This document shows, piece after piece, positions 21,848-33,500 of a stretch of DNA of 64,000 nt. The notes under the pieces are model-generated. The model did no database searches, had not been told where the DNA came from, and was given only the letters and a program-made list of their open reading frames with translations. Source of the DNA: Corythucha ciliata (lineage: Eukaryota; Arthropoda; Insecta; Hemiptera; Tingidae). The position numbers and the translations under genes are program-made. The DNA lies in the NCBI GenBank assembly GCA_038030265.1, contig CM075939.1:30609253-30673252 (forward strand), in the 5' to 3' direction. Within the stretch, counting starts at the first letter, position 1. Every line of letters starts with the position of its first letter.

Positions 21848-22076
21848 AATACCCATTATATTCTTTAAAACTTGACTTCTCAGAGACACAAATAAATGTA
21901 CGCGTTAGAATAACCACAAACTTGCCGTCTAGATGTCGTCTCAATTTTAGAAAAATAAAATCAGCGAACCTGCCGTCCTTAGGAAATAGAAAAAAACCGA
22001 TCACGCCACCAGCTTCATACATCGACGAACATCCAGGAACGATACATTTTTCGTGGCCCATTTTGCCGAACAACAA
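21848..22076 (-). pseudogene. Degenerate THAP-domain fragment
   Basis: The minus-strand frame reads MGHEKCIVPGCSSMYEAG, then FFLFPKDGRFADF and LTRTFICVSEKSSF. THAP zinc fingers have M...C...C ... FP.D..R...W ... ICS.HF. The first CxxxxC pair, the FPKD and the ICVS segment align, but the invariant Trp and the His of HF are missing. It is probably a relic of a THAP-type transposase or a duplicated host exon. Confidence 0.5.
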
Positions 22077-22099
22077 TATATTCGAAAAAAATAATTAAA

Positions 22100-24196
22100 A
22101 ATAAAATATAATCGAATTCGCTCTACTTCGCACGCGTCTCAAATAAATTTGTTTCACAAATTTATTCGCCCAACTGACATTTATTGGAGGAGGGCCGCAG
22201 GGTATCTTTAAAATGTAATTTAAAAAACATTTAGCGCTTCCCGTGAATGGCGAACAAACTAAACTTCGTTCCTCGGTTTTCTTACGTATAAGTTTCACTC
22301 CCGTGAACCGTGTCGAGTATTTTTCTGCGCCTCGAGAATAGTTTTGTATCCATAGTGACTAGAGTCACACTTCTTCTGTTTTTCATAAAAAAGAAAATTA
22401 TTCGGTTCAGTGTGTACGAAATTTGAGTTGAAGTAGTTATAAAGTAGAAGTAGTTAGAAGTAGAAAAAAGTGATGCTTTTTTACACCCGATTTCTGGGTT
22501 TGCCCACACGAGCGCAGCAAGTCTCACTTTTCCCTCTAATTTTAGTTGAAGAATGGATTCATTCAACGTAGCTAAACGCAAATGCTATTGGTTAAGTTTG
22601 AAGCTGAGTTAAGCCCCTTTAAGAGAGGGTAAGTATTTCTCCAATACGATTTGTTGCATTTTGTAACAGGTCATTCAGAAGGGAATTTTAGGCAATCAGG
22701 GTGTCACGTGTCTGGCCAAGTTCGTCAAAAAAATTGTAAAAGGAAATAACATAAAAAATAAAAATTGCTGGAAACATTTTTTTTCGAAAAAAAAAAACAA
22801 AAAAAACTAAATATCACCAAGAATTGAATATTAGTGCGTAAATGACTGATTTTGATTTATAGCGAAATAGTAAAACTTGCCAATTTTTTTTTGTTACCTT
22901 AAATGATGGTCTGTGAGTCATGACGTAGTTAAGGGGTTGTGACCCCTCCCCACACATCTAGGCTGTTATCATGTCTTGCCCCCAACCTTATAGTAACAAT
23001 AACACTAGAGAGCTGGTTGGGCTGCGCGTCATGGAGAAAGTGAAGCAGATACCTTAGTCACGTGACTTGGGTAATTTCTTCCCGCGTTCTTTTAAAGTCT
23101 TGTAGTTCTCAGTCTCCCCGTCAAGTCTTTTAGAAGTGCAACTTTACTGATCCAGCGACCGTCGGCATTTGTTAAACGCTTAAATGACGATAGCAGTTAC
23201 GAAAATCTCACAATGGACCATTTTCAGGAAAAATAAAAAAAAATTAGAATGCCTGGAAAATGAGTTATTAGGATGAAATGTTTACGAAAAAACACTTTAA
23301 AACTTTTTTTGTCCCACTCCCATGTAGAAAAATGAAAAGATGAAAAATGGGAATGTGACGTCACAACATTGTAAAACGAGGCTAAAGTATTAACTAGCCA
23401 TGAACAAGCCACAAAATTACGTTCAACATTTTTAAAATACGCTTCATAATAACGAAGAAAACATTTGCCACTTTATACTGTAGTGTGATGTTTACAATGT
23501 TGTGACGTCACTTTCAAGGGGGAAGTTCAAATCCTGCCAGTTTTTGATATTTGATTTCAAGATTGGTGTTACTTATGCAAGGCAAATATTTAACTTTAAA
23601 ACATTAATATACCATCGGCCAAAACAGCGGTTTCATGGCCAAAACAGCGGTTTTTTCATGTTGGAAAATGGTCCATTCACTTACTTCATTGAATTGCTAA
23701 ATACTTTTTTTTTTTAATTTAATTTGTTATTTTTAAATCAGATTAATGAAATGATATGGTTTAAAATGGAAAATTCGTTACAGAATATCCCTTTGATGCA
23801 ATTTTTCATTTATTCTTATTATTGGTTGATCCCCGATGAGGAAGTTTCAAGGGTCAGAACGTATTCATACATTATTTTTTAAGGTTTATTTATGCTAAAA
23901 TAGAGCATAAATCGTGTGATTCGTTCGTAAAATAACCCAACAGCTAATAAGTACGCGATTTTCAAAGTTTTAGGCCATTCCAAATACGCCAGCTAGCCTG
24001 TTTGTGTCATCAGTGCCTTCCGAAAAAAAAAAAATAAACACCTGTGACGTTGCTGATGGAGAGCGGTTTGTTGTGTTTCTTTGTCTTGTTTTCTACTAGA
24101 GCTCTCCAATAATAAAATGATGGTGGATAAACAGATGAGCTATTTAGAGGTATAAAAAGGACTGAGAATACAACGGGTATTACGCAACGATATACA
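22100..24196. other. Intergenic sequence, no gene seen
   Basis: Contains an AGTAGTT/GAAGTAG microrepeat near 22430-22475 and several poly-A or poly-T runs. Frames are short and unconvincing. Confidence 0.5.
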
Positions 24197-24198
24197 TA

Positions 24199-24682
24199 CA
24201 GGGTGCGGCAGATAATGTGGACCACCCATTTTTCTCCGCTATTATTGATGATATTGGAATGGTGCTCGGAGTTATGTCCCCTTGATCTTAGGTGAGGATT
24301 TCATATCTGTAGCCCAAAAATTTTTATTGAGCCCCGGTAGGGCCCAAATTTGACCTAACTTTCTTATTTCAAATTAGACCCTATACTTATTATGGGCTTA
24401 AAAAAAAAATAGATTTTTTTTCAATAACATTTTGTACCAGACAAAAATTCTCTTGAATGGGAAAATTTTCGAGATAAAAAAAGTAATAAAATAAGTATAG
24501 GGTCTAATTTGAAATAAGAAAGTTAGGTCAAATTTGGGCCCTACCGGGGCTCAATAAAAATTTTTGGGCTACAGATATGAAATCCTAACCTAAGATCAAG
24601 GGGACATAACTCCGAGCACCATTCCAATATCATCAATAATAGCGGAGAAAAATGGGTGGTCCACATTATCTGCCGCACCCTG
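24199..24682. mobile_element. 484-bp palindromic Tc1/mariner-type element
   Basis: The ends CAGGGTGCGGCAGATAATGT are mirrored exactly and flanked by TA on both sides (24197-24198, 24683-24684). Arms of about 190 bp (24199-24390, 24492-24682) are nearly identical, with one GGTGAG/CTAACC difference near 24290. They surround a roughly 100-bp AT-rich loop. There is no transposase. Confidence 0.88.
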
Positions 24683-24689
24683 TATAAAC

Positions 24690-25367
24690 TTGGATTGCTC
24701 ATTGCAGTCTGGAGGGGCATGGAGGGGGCAGGTCGTCCCCTGATAAACAATCACCCTGTCCCTCTCATTGTTTAGTTATGGAAACACAACTCTCTTCCGG
24801 TATTTACTTTGAAACTCCACCCCTCTCATCCACTATGGGAGCTTATTTGATGGCTATTCTTTATCAGCAGTGATGAACAATCCAGTTTTTTATGTATCGT
24901 TGGTATTACGTTGCGGAAAATATTTCTGAGGGGGTTTAAATTTTTATCTATTTATTTATTTACGTGAAAGGATTGATATGCCTCATGGTAGAAAAAAATT
25001 TTTTTTGGAAAATGTGCAACTTCCTCATAACACCGAGAGCTAAACTTACTGGCTCGACCATTTTTATTTTACTTGAACGTTCCGTAAACACAAGCCACCT
25101 AGCTATTTGCATTCATGCGAGCCTAGAGAAAGTAAATACGAACAGCTTCTTGTGCCTATCACTCAGGTTGTATAATTCGTGTGCGTAACCTGTGCGACGG
25201 TTCCTTTTCAAGGGCGATCAGGAAAGCTATTATTGAATCGGTCCCTTACTCCGTAGAGGAATTCCTGAACGTTAAATTTATTTACGTTGAATGACACTCA
25301 TACGACGTTGTAATGCCTATTGGCGGCTACAATAAAGCAGTATTATTTTTTTAGGTGGTAGGGAGGT
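24690..25367. other. Intergenic sequence, no gene seen
   Basis: No convincing frame. AATAAA at 25331 closely follows an ACGTTGTAATGCC tract and may mark the 3' end of another degraded retroelement. Confidence 0.45.
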
Positions 25368-25368
25368 G

Positions 25369-26310
25369 GAAATGCATTTACGCACGGTGTGCCGGACTCC
25401 TGCCAAGCGACAGACTACCGGCTAAAACCACCCCCCTTTTTTGGGGCATCGACTGCTAGAGGTCATGAGCCCATCAAATGTGTTGTTAGTTACATAAGAT
25501 TGAAATCGGCTGCTTGCTTGGGAGATTTTGACGATATTGTTTTAAAGTTAATTTATTATAGTGATCAAGTTGTGAGTTGTTTTGAGGATTTTAAATTTGA
25601 TAATAGTTATTAATCTCATGTAGGTAGCTGAATAGATGGCTTAGGGTCTGAGGGTCCTTTGACCGAAGTAACTCGACGTATGGAAAGCGATGCAGGCCGT
25701 GGTTTTCACGGGTATTTGCCCATTGGGGGCACTCAAGTATTGTGTTCTGGTTTTAAGGGAACTTCGCAGTTTTCACAAGTTGTTCGATAGCGACCTATTA
25801 GGTGGTAGCTGTGAGTGGCTCTGGTATGGCCGATTCGTAGGCGGTTAAGGATTATTTCTTCTTTTCTATTGGTTTCTGGGAGGAAGATATCTTTCAAACT
25901 TGACAATTGCGGGAATATAAGGCTTAATGTGGAGGAACTTGTCGCCCATTTTTCTTGCTGATTCATACAAAGAGTTCGAGTGATATAGTTATTGTAGTCA
26001 GTTAACGGTAGAGGAGGGATAGTGAGGCTGGATAAATCGGAGGTGGATGAGGCGTCTTTTGCAAGGCGGTCCACTACCTCGTTGCCATGAATTTCGAAAT
26101 GACTTGGAGCCCACTTGAAACGGATAATTTTGCCGGCTGCAATTAATGACTGAAGGTAAAGATAGATTTTTCTGATAAGGGGATGGGTGGAAAATTCATC
26201 TTCCAAGGCTGTAAGAGCACTTACGGAATCTGAGATGATGTAAAATTTTGAATATGAGTTGGTTTCGAGACAAAAAAGGATAGCATATCTTATGGCCTGG
26301 AGTTCTGCTG
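25369..26310 (-). mobile_element. LINE 3' end, left copy of a 942-bp tandem duplication (5'-truncated)
   Basis: Nearly identical to 26311-27252. It reads on the minus strand from the RNase H centre to the element 3' end (ACCGTGCGTAAATGCATTTCC). Compared with the right copy it lacks two bases near 25740, so the protein frame shifts after PLKPEH and ends prematurely. Other differences are single bases (A/G near 25406, G/T near 25801). Confidence 0.9.
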
Positions 26311-28042
26311 GAAATGCATTTACGCACGGTGTGCCGGACTCCTGCCGAGCGACAGACTACCGGCTAAAACCACCCCCCTTTTTTGGGGCATCGACTGCTA
26401 GAGGTCATGAGCCCATCAAATGTGTTGTTAGTTACATAAGATTGAAATCGGCTGCTTGCTTGGGAGATTTTGACGATATTGTTTTAAAGTTAATTTATTA
26501 TAGTGATCAAGTTGTGAGTTGTTTTGAGGATTTTAAATTTGATAATAGTTATTAATCTCATGTAGGTAGCTGAATAGATGGCTTAGGGTCTGAGGGTCCT
26601 TTGACCGAAGTAACTCGACGTATGGAAAGCGATGCAGGCCGTGGTTTTCACGGGTATTTGCCCATTGGGGGCACTCAAGTATGATGTGTTCTGGTTTTAA
26701 GGGAACTTCGCAGTTTTCACAAGTTGTTCGATAGCGACCTATTAGTTGGTAGCTGTGAGTGGCTCTGGTATGGCCGATTCGTAGGCGGTTAAGGATTATT
26801 TCTTCTTTTCTATTGGTTTCTGGGAGGAAGATATCTTTCAAACTTGACAATTGCGGGAATATAAGGCTTAATGTGGAGGAACTTGTCGCCCATTTTTCTT
26901 GCTGATTCATACAAAGAGTTCGAGTGATATAGTTATTGTAGTCAGTTAACGGTAGAGGAGGGATAGTGAGGCTGGATAAATCGGAGGTGGATGAGGCGTC
27001 TTTTGCAAGGCGGTCCACTACCTCGTTGCCATGAATTTCGAAATGACTTGGAGCCCACTTGAAACGGATAATTTTGCCGGCTGCAATTAATGACTGAAGG
27101 TAAAGATAGATTTTTCTGATAAGGGGATGGGTGGAAAATTCATCTTCCAAGGCTGTAAGAGCACTTACGGAATCTGAGATGATGTAAAATTTTGAATATG
27201 AGTTGGTTTCGAGACAAAAAAGGATAGCATATCTTATGGCCTGGAGTTCTGCTGTAAATACAGTTATGATAGGATTTAGCGGAAATTTTTAAGATAACAA
27301 TCCTTCCACGTAATATGCACAGCCAACCCCACGATCGCATTTGGAAGCATCCGTGTAGATCAGCTTGAAATCATGGGAGGATGATTTGAAGGAGGGAAAT
27401 AGCTGACGAATTTCGTTGGGATTTAAATTTTGTTTTGTGTCTGAATGCAGAGAAAAGTCTATGTGTAGATTTGGCGATAACCATGGATAGTAGGAATAAT
27501 GGTCTGTTGGTAGTAGCCTGGGGGGTTCGAGCTGTAATTGAGTGCAAAGTTCACGAAAGCGAACAGGGAAAGGCCTTGTTCGAACTGTGGGTCGTAGTCA
27601 CTGAGAAGGGGATGAAGATAGTGGGTGGTTTTGGATTTTAGGGATACTCCATATTTTAACATCAGCTGACGCTGACCGCTTAGTCAGCTGTTGGCTTAAC
27701 GGTAGTTGGGAGGACAATGTATACAGTGAGTCCACCGGACTCGTGCGAAATGCCCCTGGAGCAGTGCGCAGGCCTTGGTTGAAGGCACGCTCTACTGGTA
27801 AGAGCCATGATTTACGGGCGGAACCGTAGACAACGCTAGCGAAGTCTATTTTTGAACGAATGAGGGCTTCAAAGATTTTGAGAATCATTGCAGTGCTACT
27901 CGCAGCTCGATGTCCGGCAATAGTTTGAATGACCTTCATGTCTGAGTGACACCTATTGCATAAGTCTTGGAGATGATGTTTCCACGAGAGATTTTCGTCA
28001 AAGATTAGGCCAAGAAATTTGTGATGAGGAACATATGAAATC
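26311..28042 (-). mobile_element. 5'-truncated Jockey/I-like LINE, minus strand
   Basis: Reading leftward from 28042: the RT thumb starts HHKFLGLIFDENLSWKHHL, followed by the linker, RNase H, C-terminal domain and 3' UTR. The 5' end is abruptly truncated at about 28042, as usual for LINEs. No poly(A) tail is visible at the left end. Confidence 0.88.
26533..28042 (-). pseudogene. LINE RT thumb, RNase H and C-terminal domain
   Basis: The RT thumb frame (27598-28042) includes VIQTIAGHRAASSTAMILKI, SKIDFASVVYGSARKSW and GAFRTSPVDSLY, typical of Jockey-like polymerases. After frameshifts, RNase H starts LIYTDASKCDRGVGCAYYV, has an in-frame TAA near 27292, then VFTAELQAIRYAIL, IISDSVSALTAL and FKWAPSHFEIHGNEVVDRLA: the D-E-D-(H)-D catalytic set. 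A zinc-binding tail TTCENCEVPLKPEHIILEC ends the frame at 26536. Stops and shifts make it non-functional. Confidence 0.88.
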
Positions 28043-29690
28043 GGTGCTTTTTTACTTGTTACGTTTTGTTATGTTTTGTTGTTTTGTACTTGTTGCGGTG
28101 TTTTTACTTTCGTAAAATAAAACAATCGTAATCTTAAGAACTGAAAAATAACAGATTTAATTACAATTATTTTGTGGGGTTCCAAAAATTCTTGGGAAGA
28201 GTCATGCTGGTCGAAACATGAAAAAATTAAACCGGCATTGTTGCGGTACAGCTGTAAATACACTTTAATAACAAATTTCTTTGAATCACCTTCAAATACG
28301 GAACCTTTGATTTGTTCTTCTCTAAACACTTTCTGAGCTTCCTTACACACTAAAACAATGATTTGGAGCCCCCTCTATTTTTTAATGCAACTAGAGAATT
28401 CCTATCCCTCTCCTCCCTATCAATCGCATCCAAGCAACCTTCACATTTTAATTTTCTCCTAATTTGTTTTTCAACAAACCCCGCGATATATCCCACAACA
28501 TCTCCCACGAATTCATTGAGAAACTGTACATTGGGCGAAAATTAAGAGTGGTCGTGGTCGATTAAGAGTTGGTGTATCAAAATTAATTTTGTTCAAAAAG
28601 TTATTATTTTGTCTTGAATTGCTTGAAACTTAAAGAATGTCTGTATCGTCTAGTGGAACGCAGTTGCTTCCTCTCAGGGCAATTAATTTTTTATGATTTA
28701 ATAGACGCTTGTAAGCAGCTTCAGATTAGACCAAAAAATAATTCCAAATGGTATGGCTATAGATCGACAAGTTTTTTATGGACCGAAAGAAGTGGTAAAT
28801 TCAGTTAACTTTCTAAACACATGTTTCTAGAACCATCTGGAAATTTGGGCCCTCAGGGTCCATTAGAAACTTGTCAAGCTATAAGTTTATACGAGATAAG
28901 GAAATTTAATTTTGGAGATTCTATATTAATAATTTTGAAATATATTTTTTTAACGACCTCTATATTTACTAAAAAAAAACCAAAAACCCCGTTTTTCTTT
29001 TACAAAATAAAATGTTCTTGCCGTTTAACGAGAGCCCAGTTATGTACTCCTTCCCATTTCTCTGAAGTCCTATTGTTTGATTTGTGGGAAGCTATTGTGA
29101 CGGTTACGCGAATGCTGTTATTACGTCATCAGTCTATCTATAGCCTATTTCAAATGGGTTCGGCAACCGCCAACAGTTTTAAAAATTAATAAAAAAATGT
29201 ATAGGGCCCGATTTTGTTTGAACGGGCCGTGTTTTCATGAGTTTTGGTAACCAAGCTATCACGACGGCATGATTTTTGAAAATGTTGGTACTTCCTCATT
29301 ACGAAAAATCACAGTTTTCGTCCATATCTGGAAAACAATTGATCTTCGTCTTCTCTATTTTTGCTTTGAATGGAGGGTGTACTAAATAAAAAACCAACAC
29401 CCCCTTCTTCTCTTGATCAATGTCTAGTCTTCTTTCATTTCTTTTCTTTTTATTTGGAGTACTTTAGGCTCTATCGCAGAGCCCTTCTCAGCAAGCCAAG
29501 GCTGCGGTGGAGCTCTTGAATGTTTTGGGCCAGCGAAGAGGGAAAGCGATGCGAAACATTCTGAAGTTGAATTCGGATTGATTTATCTCCGCTCTGCTGC
29601 GAATAATCAGTCAAGTATTCCCAATCGGCTCTCATAAACCCTGGGTAACTTTGGAGTAAACTCGTTTATTTTCTTAGATGTATTACAACA
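28043..29690. other. Intergenic sequence, no gene seen
   Basis: Short frames on both strands (for example 28069-28350 minus) show no family I recognise. A hairpin reminiscent of a Penelope-like element tail is at 29462-29491. Confidence 0.45.
29462..29491 (-). ncRNA. Decayed hammerhead-like motif
   Basis: On the minus strand CTGAGAA is followed by GGGCTCT-GCGAT-AGAGCC and then TAAAG. This resembles a hammerhead core (CUGANGA, stem II, GAAA) with two core substitutions. It is weak alone and listed because two better versions occur in Penelope-like tails in this window. Confidence 0.25.
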
Positions 29691-29701
29691 ATCGCGCTCT
29701 T

Positions 29702-30557
29702 CGAGATGGGCAGTATTTGAAATAAAAGTATTGAAAATACGTATTTTAAATACAGTTGTATTTTTGTATTTGGTATTTTATGCCTAATGTTGATAGTATT
29801 TTGTATTTTGTAGTTAAAATACCCAAATGCCGGTATTTTGTCTTTTAAAGAGACATATAAAATACATACAGTGTGTATTATCCCCTATCCCCTCGGACGT
29901 TTATATGCCGGCGCTTGATATTTCCTCCGGTTCGACTTTGAACAGGGTAGTGTGGTATAGCTGGTAGTGACTTGTGAGCGTAAGCACATCTTCGTTTCTT
30001 CTTTCCTGATGTAGCTATTCCCCTTGTATTTTAATTTGCTCGGTCACTGACGCGACGGTTTCTCCCGGGCTTCTAAGTTTGTTTACCATCACGTTTAATT
30101 TTGATTGATAAGGGGGGTGTCCCCCACCCCTTATAATTTGTGTGAAATCTTCACATCCCTGTAAGTATATAAGATAATAAGTATACAAAGACAAGTATAT
30201 AAGATTAATAATTATACGTATAAGTATACGTGTAAGACAAGATTCATCTTTACAGCATCAAAATGAAAGAATCTGTGATTTTTCCGTTTGGCTCCATTGA
30301 TTTCCGCCTCTGATACACCTCTGTTGAATAACCCCTCCCTCCTGATCCAGGCTGAATGCAAATGGTTAAACTAACTTCGACTTCAGAACAAAGTACTTAG
30401 GTACTTATGTATTTTGTATTTTCAGAAGTATTTTCAAAATACGTATGTTGTATCTTTACAGTGAAATTTAAGATATCTTGTATCTAGTATCTAAAATACT
30501 GGTTTCTCAGTATTTTGTATTGAAAATACACAAATAGGAGTATTTTGCCCATCTCTG
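29702..30557. mobile_element. 856-bp non-autonomous hAT-type element
   Basis: Ends C(A)GAGATGGGCA...TGCCCATCTCTG are followed inward by TATTTTGTATTTT-type inverted sequence on both sides. The element is flanked by GCGCTCTT (29694-29701) and GCGCTCGT (30558-30565), an 8-bp target duplication with one change, as expected for hAT. The interior has no transposase frame. Confidence 0.85.
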
Positions 30558-30565
30558 GCGCTCGT

Positions 30566-33500
30566 GCTGATAAACTTGTCTCTCAGACAATTAAACGTAC
30601 CCGTACACCTCGATATAATGATGGTGTCAGTGATACGGGTCTCGGAATACGGTTCTCAAATTTTAAAACGGGTCAAATAGCTTGGCTTCACTTCACTTCA
30701 CTCGCATTGTTTCAATAATATTTATTCAGTTCCTGAAAAGTGCAGAAATTGCCTGTGACAAGGAGGTGTAAAAGTCTCTCAGTTCAGTCATACGCTTTCT
30801 TCATTGGGTGTCAATGCGGCAAAGTGACATGAGCGACTACTAGCAAGACCTGAAAATCCATCCTCTCCTCCCTACCAAATCCGATCATCAACGTTTTAAG
30901 AACCCCTGGAGGTTGCTCCTCCTGTAGGTAGTCAAAAACTCGCACTCACACGCAACCACCAGCCAGCCACCCCCCGACCGGTTGAAAGATTTCCCCGGCG
31001 GCGGCACAAGGGGCAAAGGGGTTGAGAAGTTTTCAGTCATGACTGCGCGTTCGAAGTTCACGTTGGAAAAGAATACAATTGTCACCGCATTAGTATAATC
31101 GCAACTCAAAATGCTCACGTAAGCTTTACATTATGTCACTGGAAGATGGGAAGGATTTTTCGCGCGCGGGGATGGTTAAGTGGGATGGATAATTAGCCAC
31201 AGCAAGTTATCAAAATCCTTCATATTATTTACAGTACGTTAAAGTATATAAGTTTGTTCATTTTTAAAATATCGTTATTTATTAAATTATTTCGCTTGTG
31301 TCGTACGTTTGAAAGGCTGAAAATTTTAGGTGGGTTAGCTTAAAATATTACACGTCTGGGGTAGGCAGTGAGTTGAGAACATTTTAAGTCATTCAGCAAT
31401 TTCGAACACAGTCGAAAATGGAATTCCGAGGCGATATTCTAAAAAAAACGACGCTCGCTTGACGTGCTTATTTATCGCATTTAAAATAAATAAATAGAAT
31501 TCTGGAAACAATAGAGGCACACAAACAATTGGTTCATACGTTACACGAATTCTTACTTCGGCCTAATCACTGAGGCGCTCTTAGTATGGAGTAACAATAA
31601 GAAATTCTCAATTGAACCCAGTGAAAATATTCAGGAAGTAATTGTGACTATTCATTAATCCTCACAAGTAATTGTGAATTATGCTTTAATCCTCATTTTA
31701 GGGACATTCGGGTCGGGTTACATGAGACTCATTATTATGTGCGTGGATTTGGAGCCAACGTTCTACTATGTTAGCATTGTATATTGAAGGCATCCCTCTT
31801 CCTCATTCAATCTTCCAAAAATGCTTATTAAACGAAGTTTTCGATTCATGCATAGACATTTATGCGAACATCTTCTCTTGAAGTAGTGCTCTCTTTTGTC
31901 CTCATAGTATGCATGCCCTCGCCTTTCGATCGCAGTTATTTAACTAGGAAGGGTCACGGATGGATTTTTTTAGGGTGAAATTATGACGTCACATTATACG
32001 AAAAGGATGGAAAGAACCGTCAACCCTACAATTTAGTTTAGTCTTTAATCAGGTATCGTTGAACAGGTAAATCGTGAACAAATGAGCGGGAAGACAGATT
32101 TATAAACTCCGCGATTAGCTCTTCAGTTGCCGTAGAGTGCGGATCTGTCCCCAAGCGGCCAGCAAGAGAAGAGGTGGCTTATCGTTGAGGTTTAAAGAGC
32201 GCTCAAGATTCCAACTTTGAGGATCCTTTAACTACTCTCCTTCCCTCATTGTCTTGGGCTGGGAAGACCCTTCTTTCTAATCGAGAAAAGAGGATGGCTC
32301 GTCCTACAACTACTATTATGTTAACCTTCGTCTAAAAAAGCTAAATATGGCAAAAATGCAACGCTGCACTCTTCTGTGCACCCCGAAACTCACTCTTTTT
32401 ATTTGCGATTTTGAAATCATCTTTCAAAAAACTTAACCATTTTGCAATTGGTAATTATTTAGGGCTTGGAAGCAAAGCACTCATGATGGTCAACTGAAGT
32501 GGAATGAACCTTTACGAATCTAATTTTCACCAATTCACTGCTTTGAATTCACGCATCACCCTTCCCTGCAACCAGGGGGCCAGGGGGGTGACACTCACGG
32601 CGGGACGGGAAGAATCATTTGGGGGGAAATTCCCCGTTAGACTCGTACCAACGTAACATATTATTCAAAATAAGTAAACAGAGAAAGTGATCATATGGTG
32701 GCAGCATTGATAATAAAAACAATTTTTTTTTGTTTGCTGCTGTTTTTTAAATAGACGTCGGCCATTTATTTTCAAAAAGTACTTGGATACTTTTTACGAG
32801 ATTTTTTTTGTTTCTCGACTATTTCCTCGCTTTTTCTTGCCATTTTGTCAATTTTGTGGCTACGAAAATCGAGTATTCAAGGTTGCTATGCGCAGAGGCC
32901 AAAGTGCTGGGAATTTAAAATGCAAAAATTAAGAAAAACCTGAAATTATAAAGGGTCTTGGGGAAGGGGGAATTTAATGCCAAGAAGAGAGGGGTGCCCT
33001 AACATAACCTGACACAATGATAACAGCCCCCCGCGAGAAGAAACCTATCCACTTGGCGTCACATACCCCCAACAATTATTGAGAGTGCCCCTTCTGTAGG
33101 TTAGTACAGTAATTATTCTATGCAGGGGGCGTAGCATGGCATTTTCATTCCCAGGGCAGTGGGCATACCTAATGGTTGCATAGTAGCAAGACTTGGCTGT
33201 AAACAGTGCTTTGGGCCATTTCCGGAGGCAACTTCAATGGCGACGTGGGGGAGAGGGGCAGTCATTCACTCAAACAGCCCTATACTGATGATGTGCGGGG
33301 AGATGCGTGAAAATGTTCAGCCGAATGGGTTGGCCACAAGGCCGGATGCCGAGGCTATACGATAGAATAATAGATTCTTTTTAAAAATAATAATTATATC
33401 ATACTATAAATTACAATATGTGATATGTGAAGGAAATTATAATATATCATTATCTAATGAATAATTATAAGTTCGAAAAATTGTGAAAAAAATGAATTAC

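Noticed and set aside
21726..22098. 85-codon plus-strand frame at 21841
   Set aside because: It is the antisense of the THAP-like frame, which makes better sense of the same bases.
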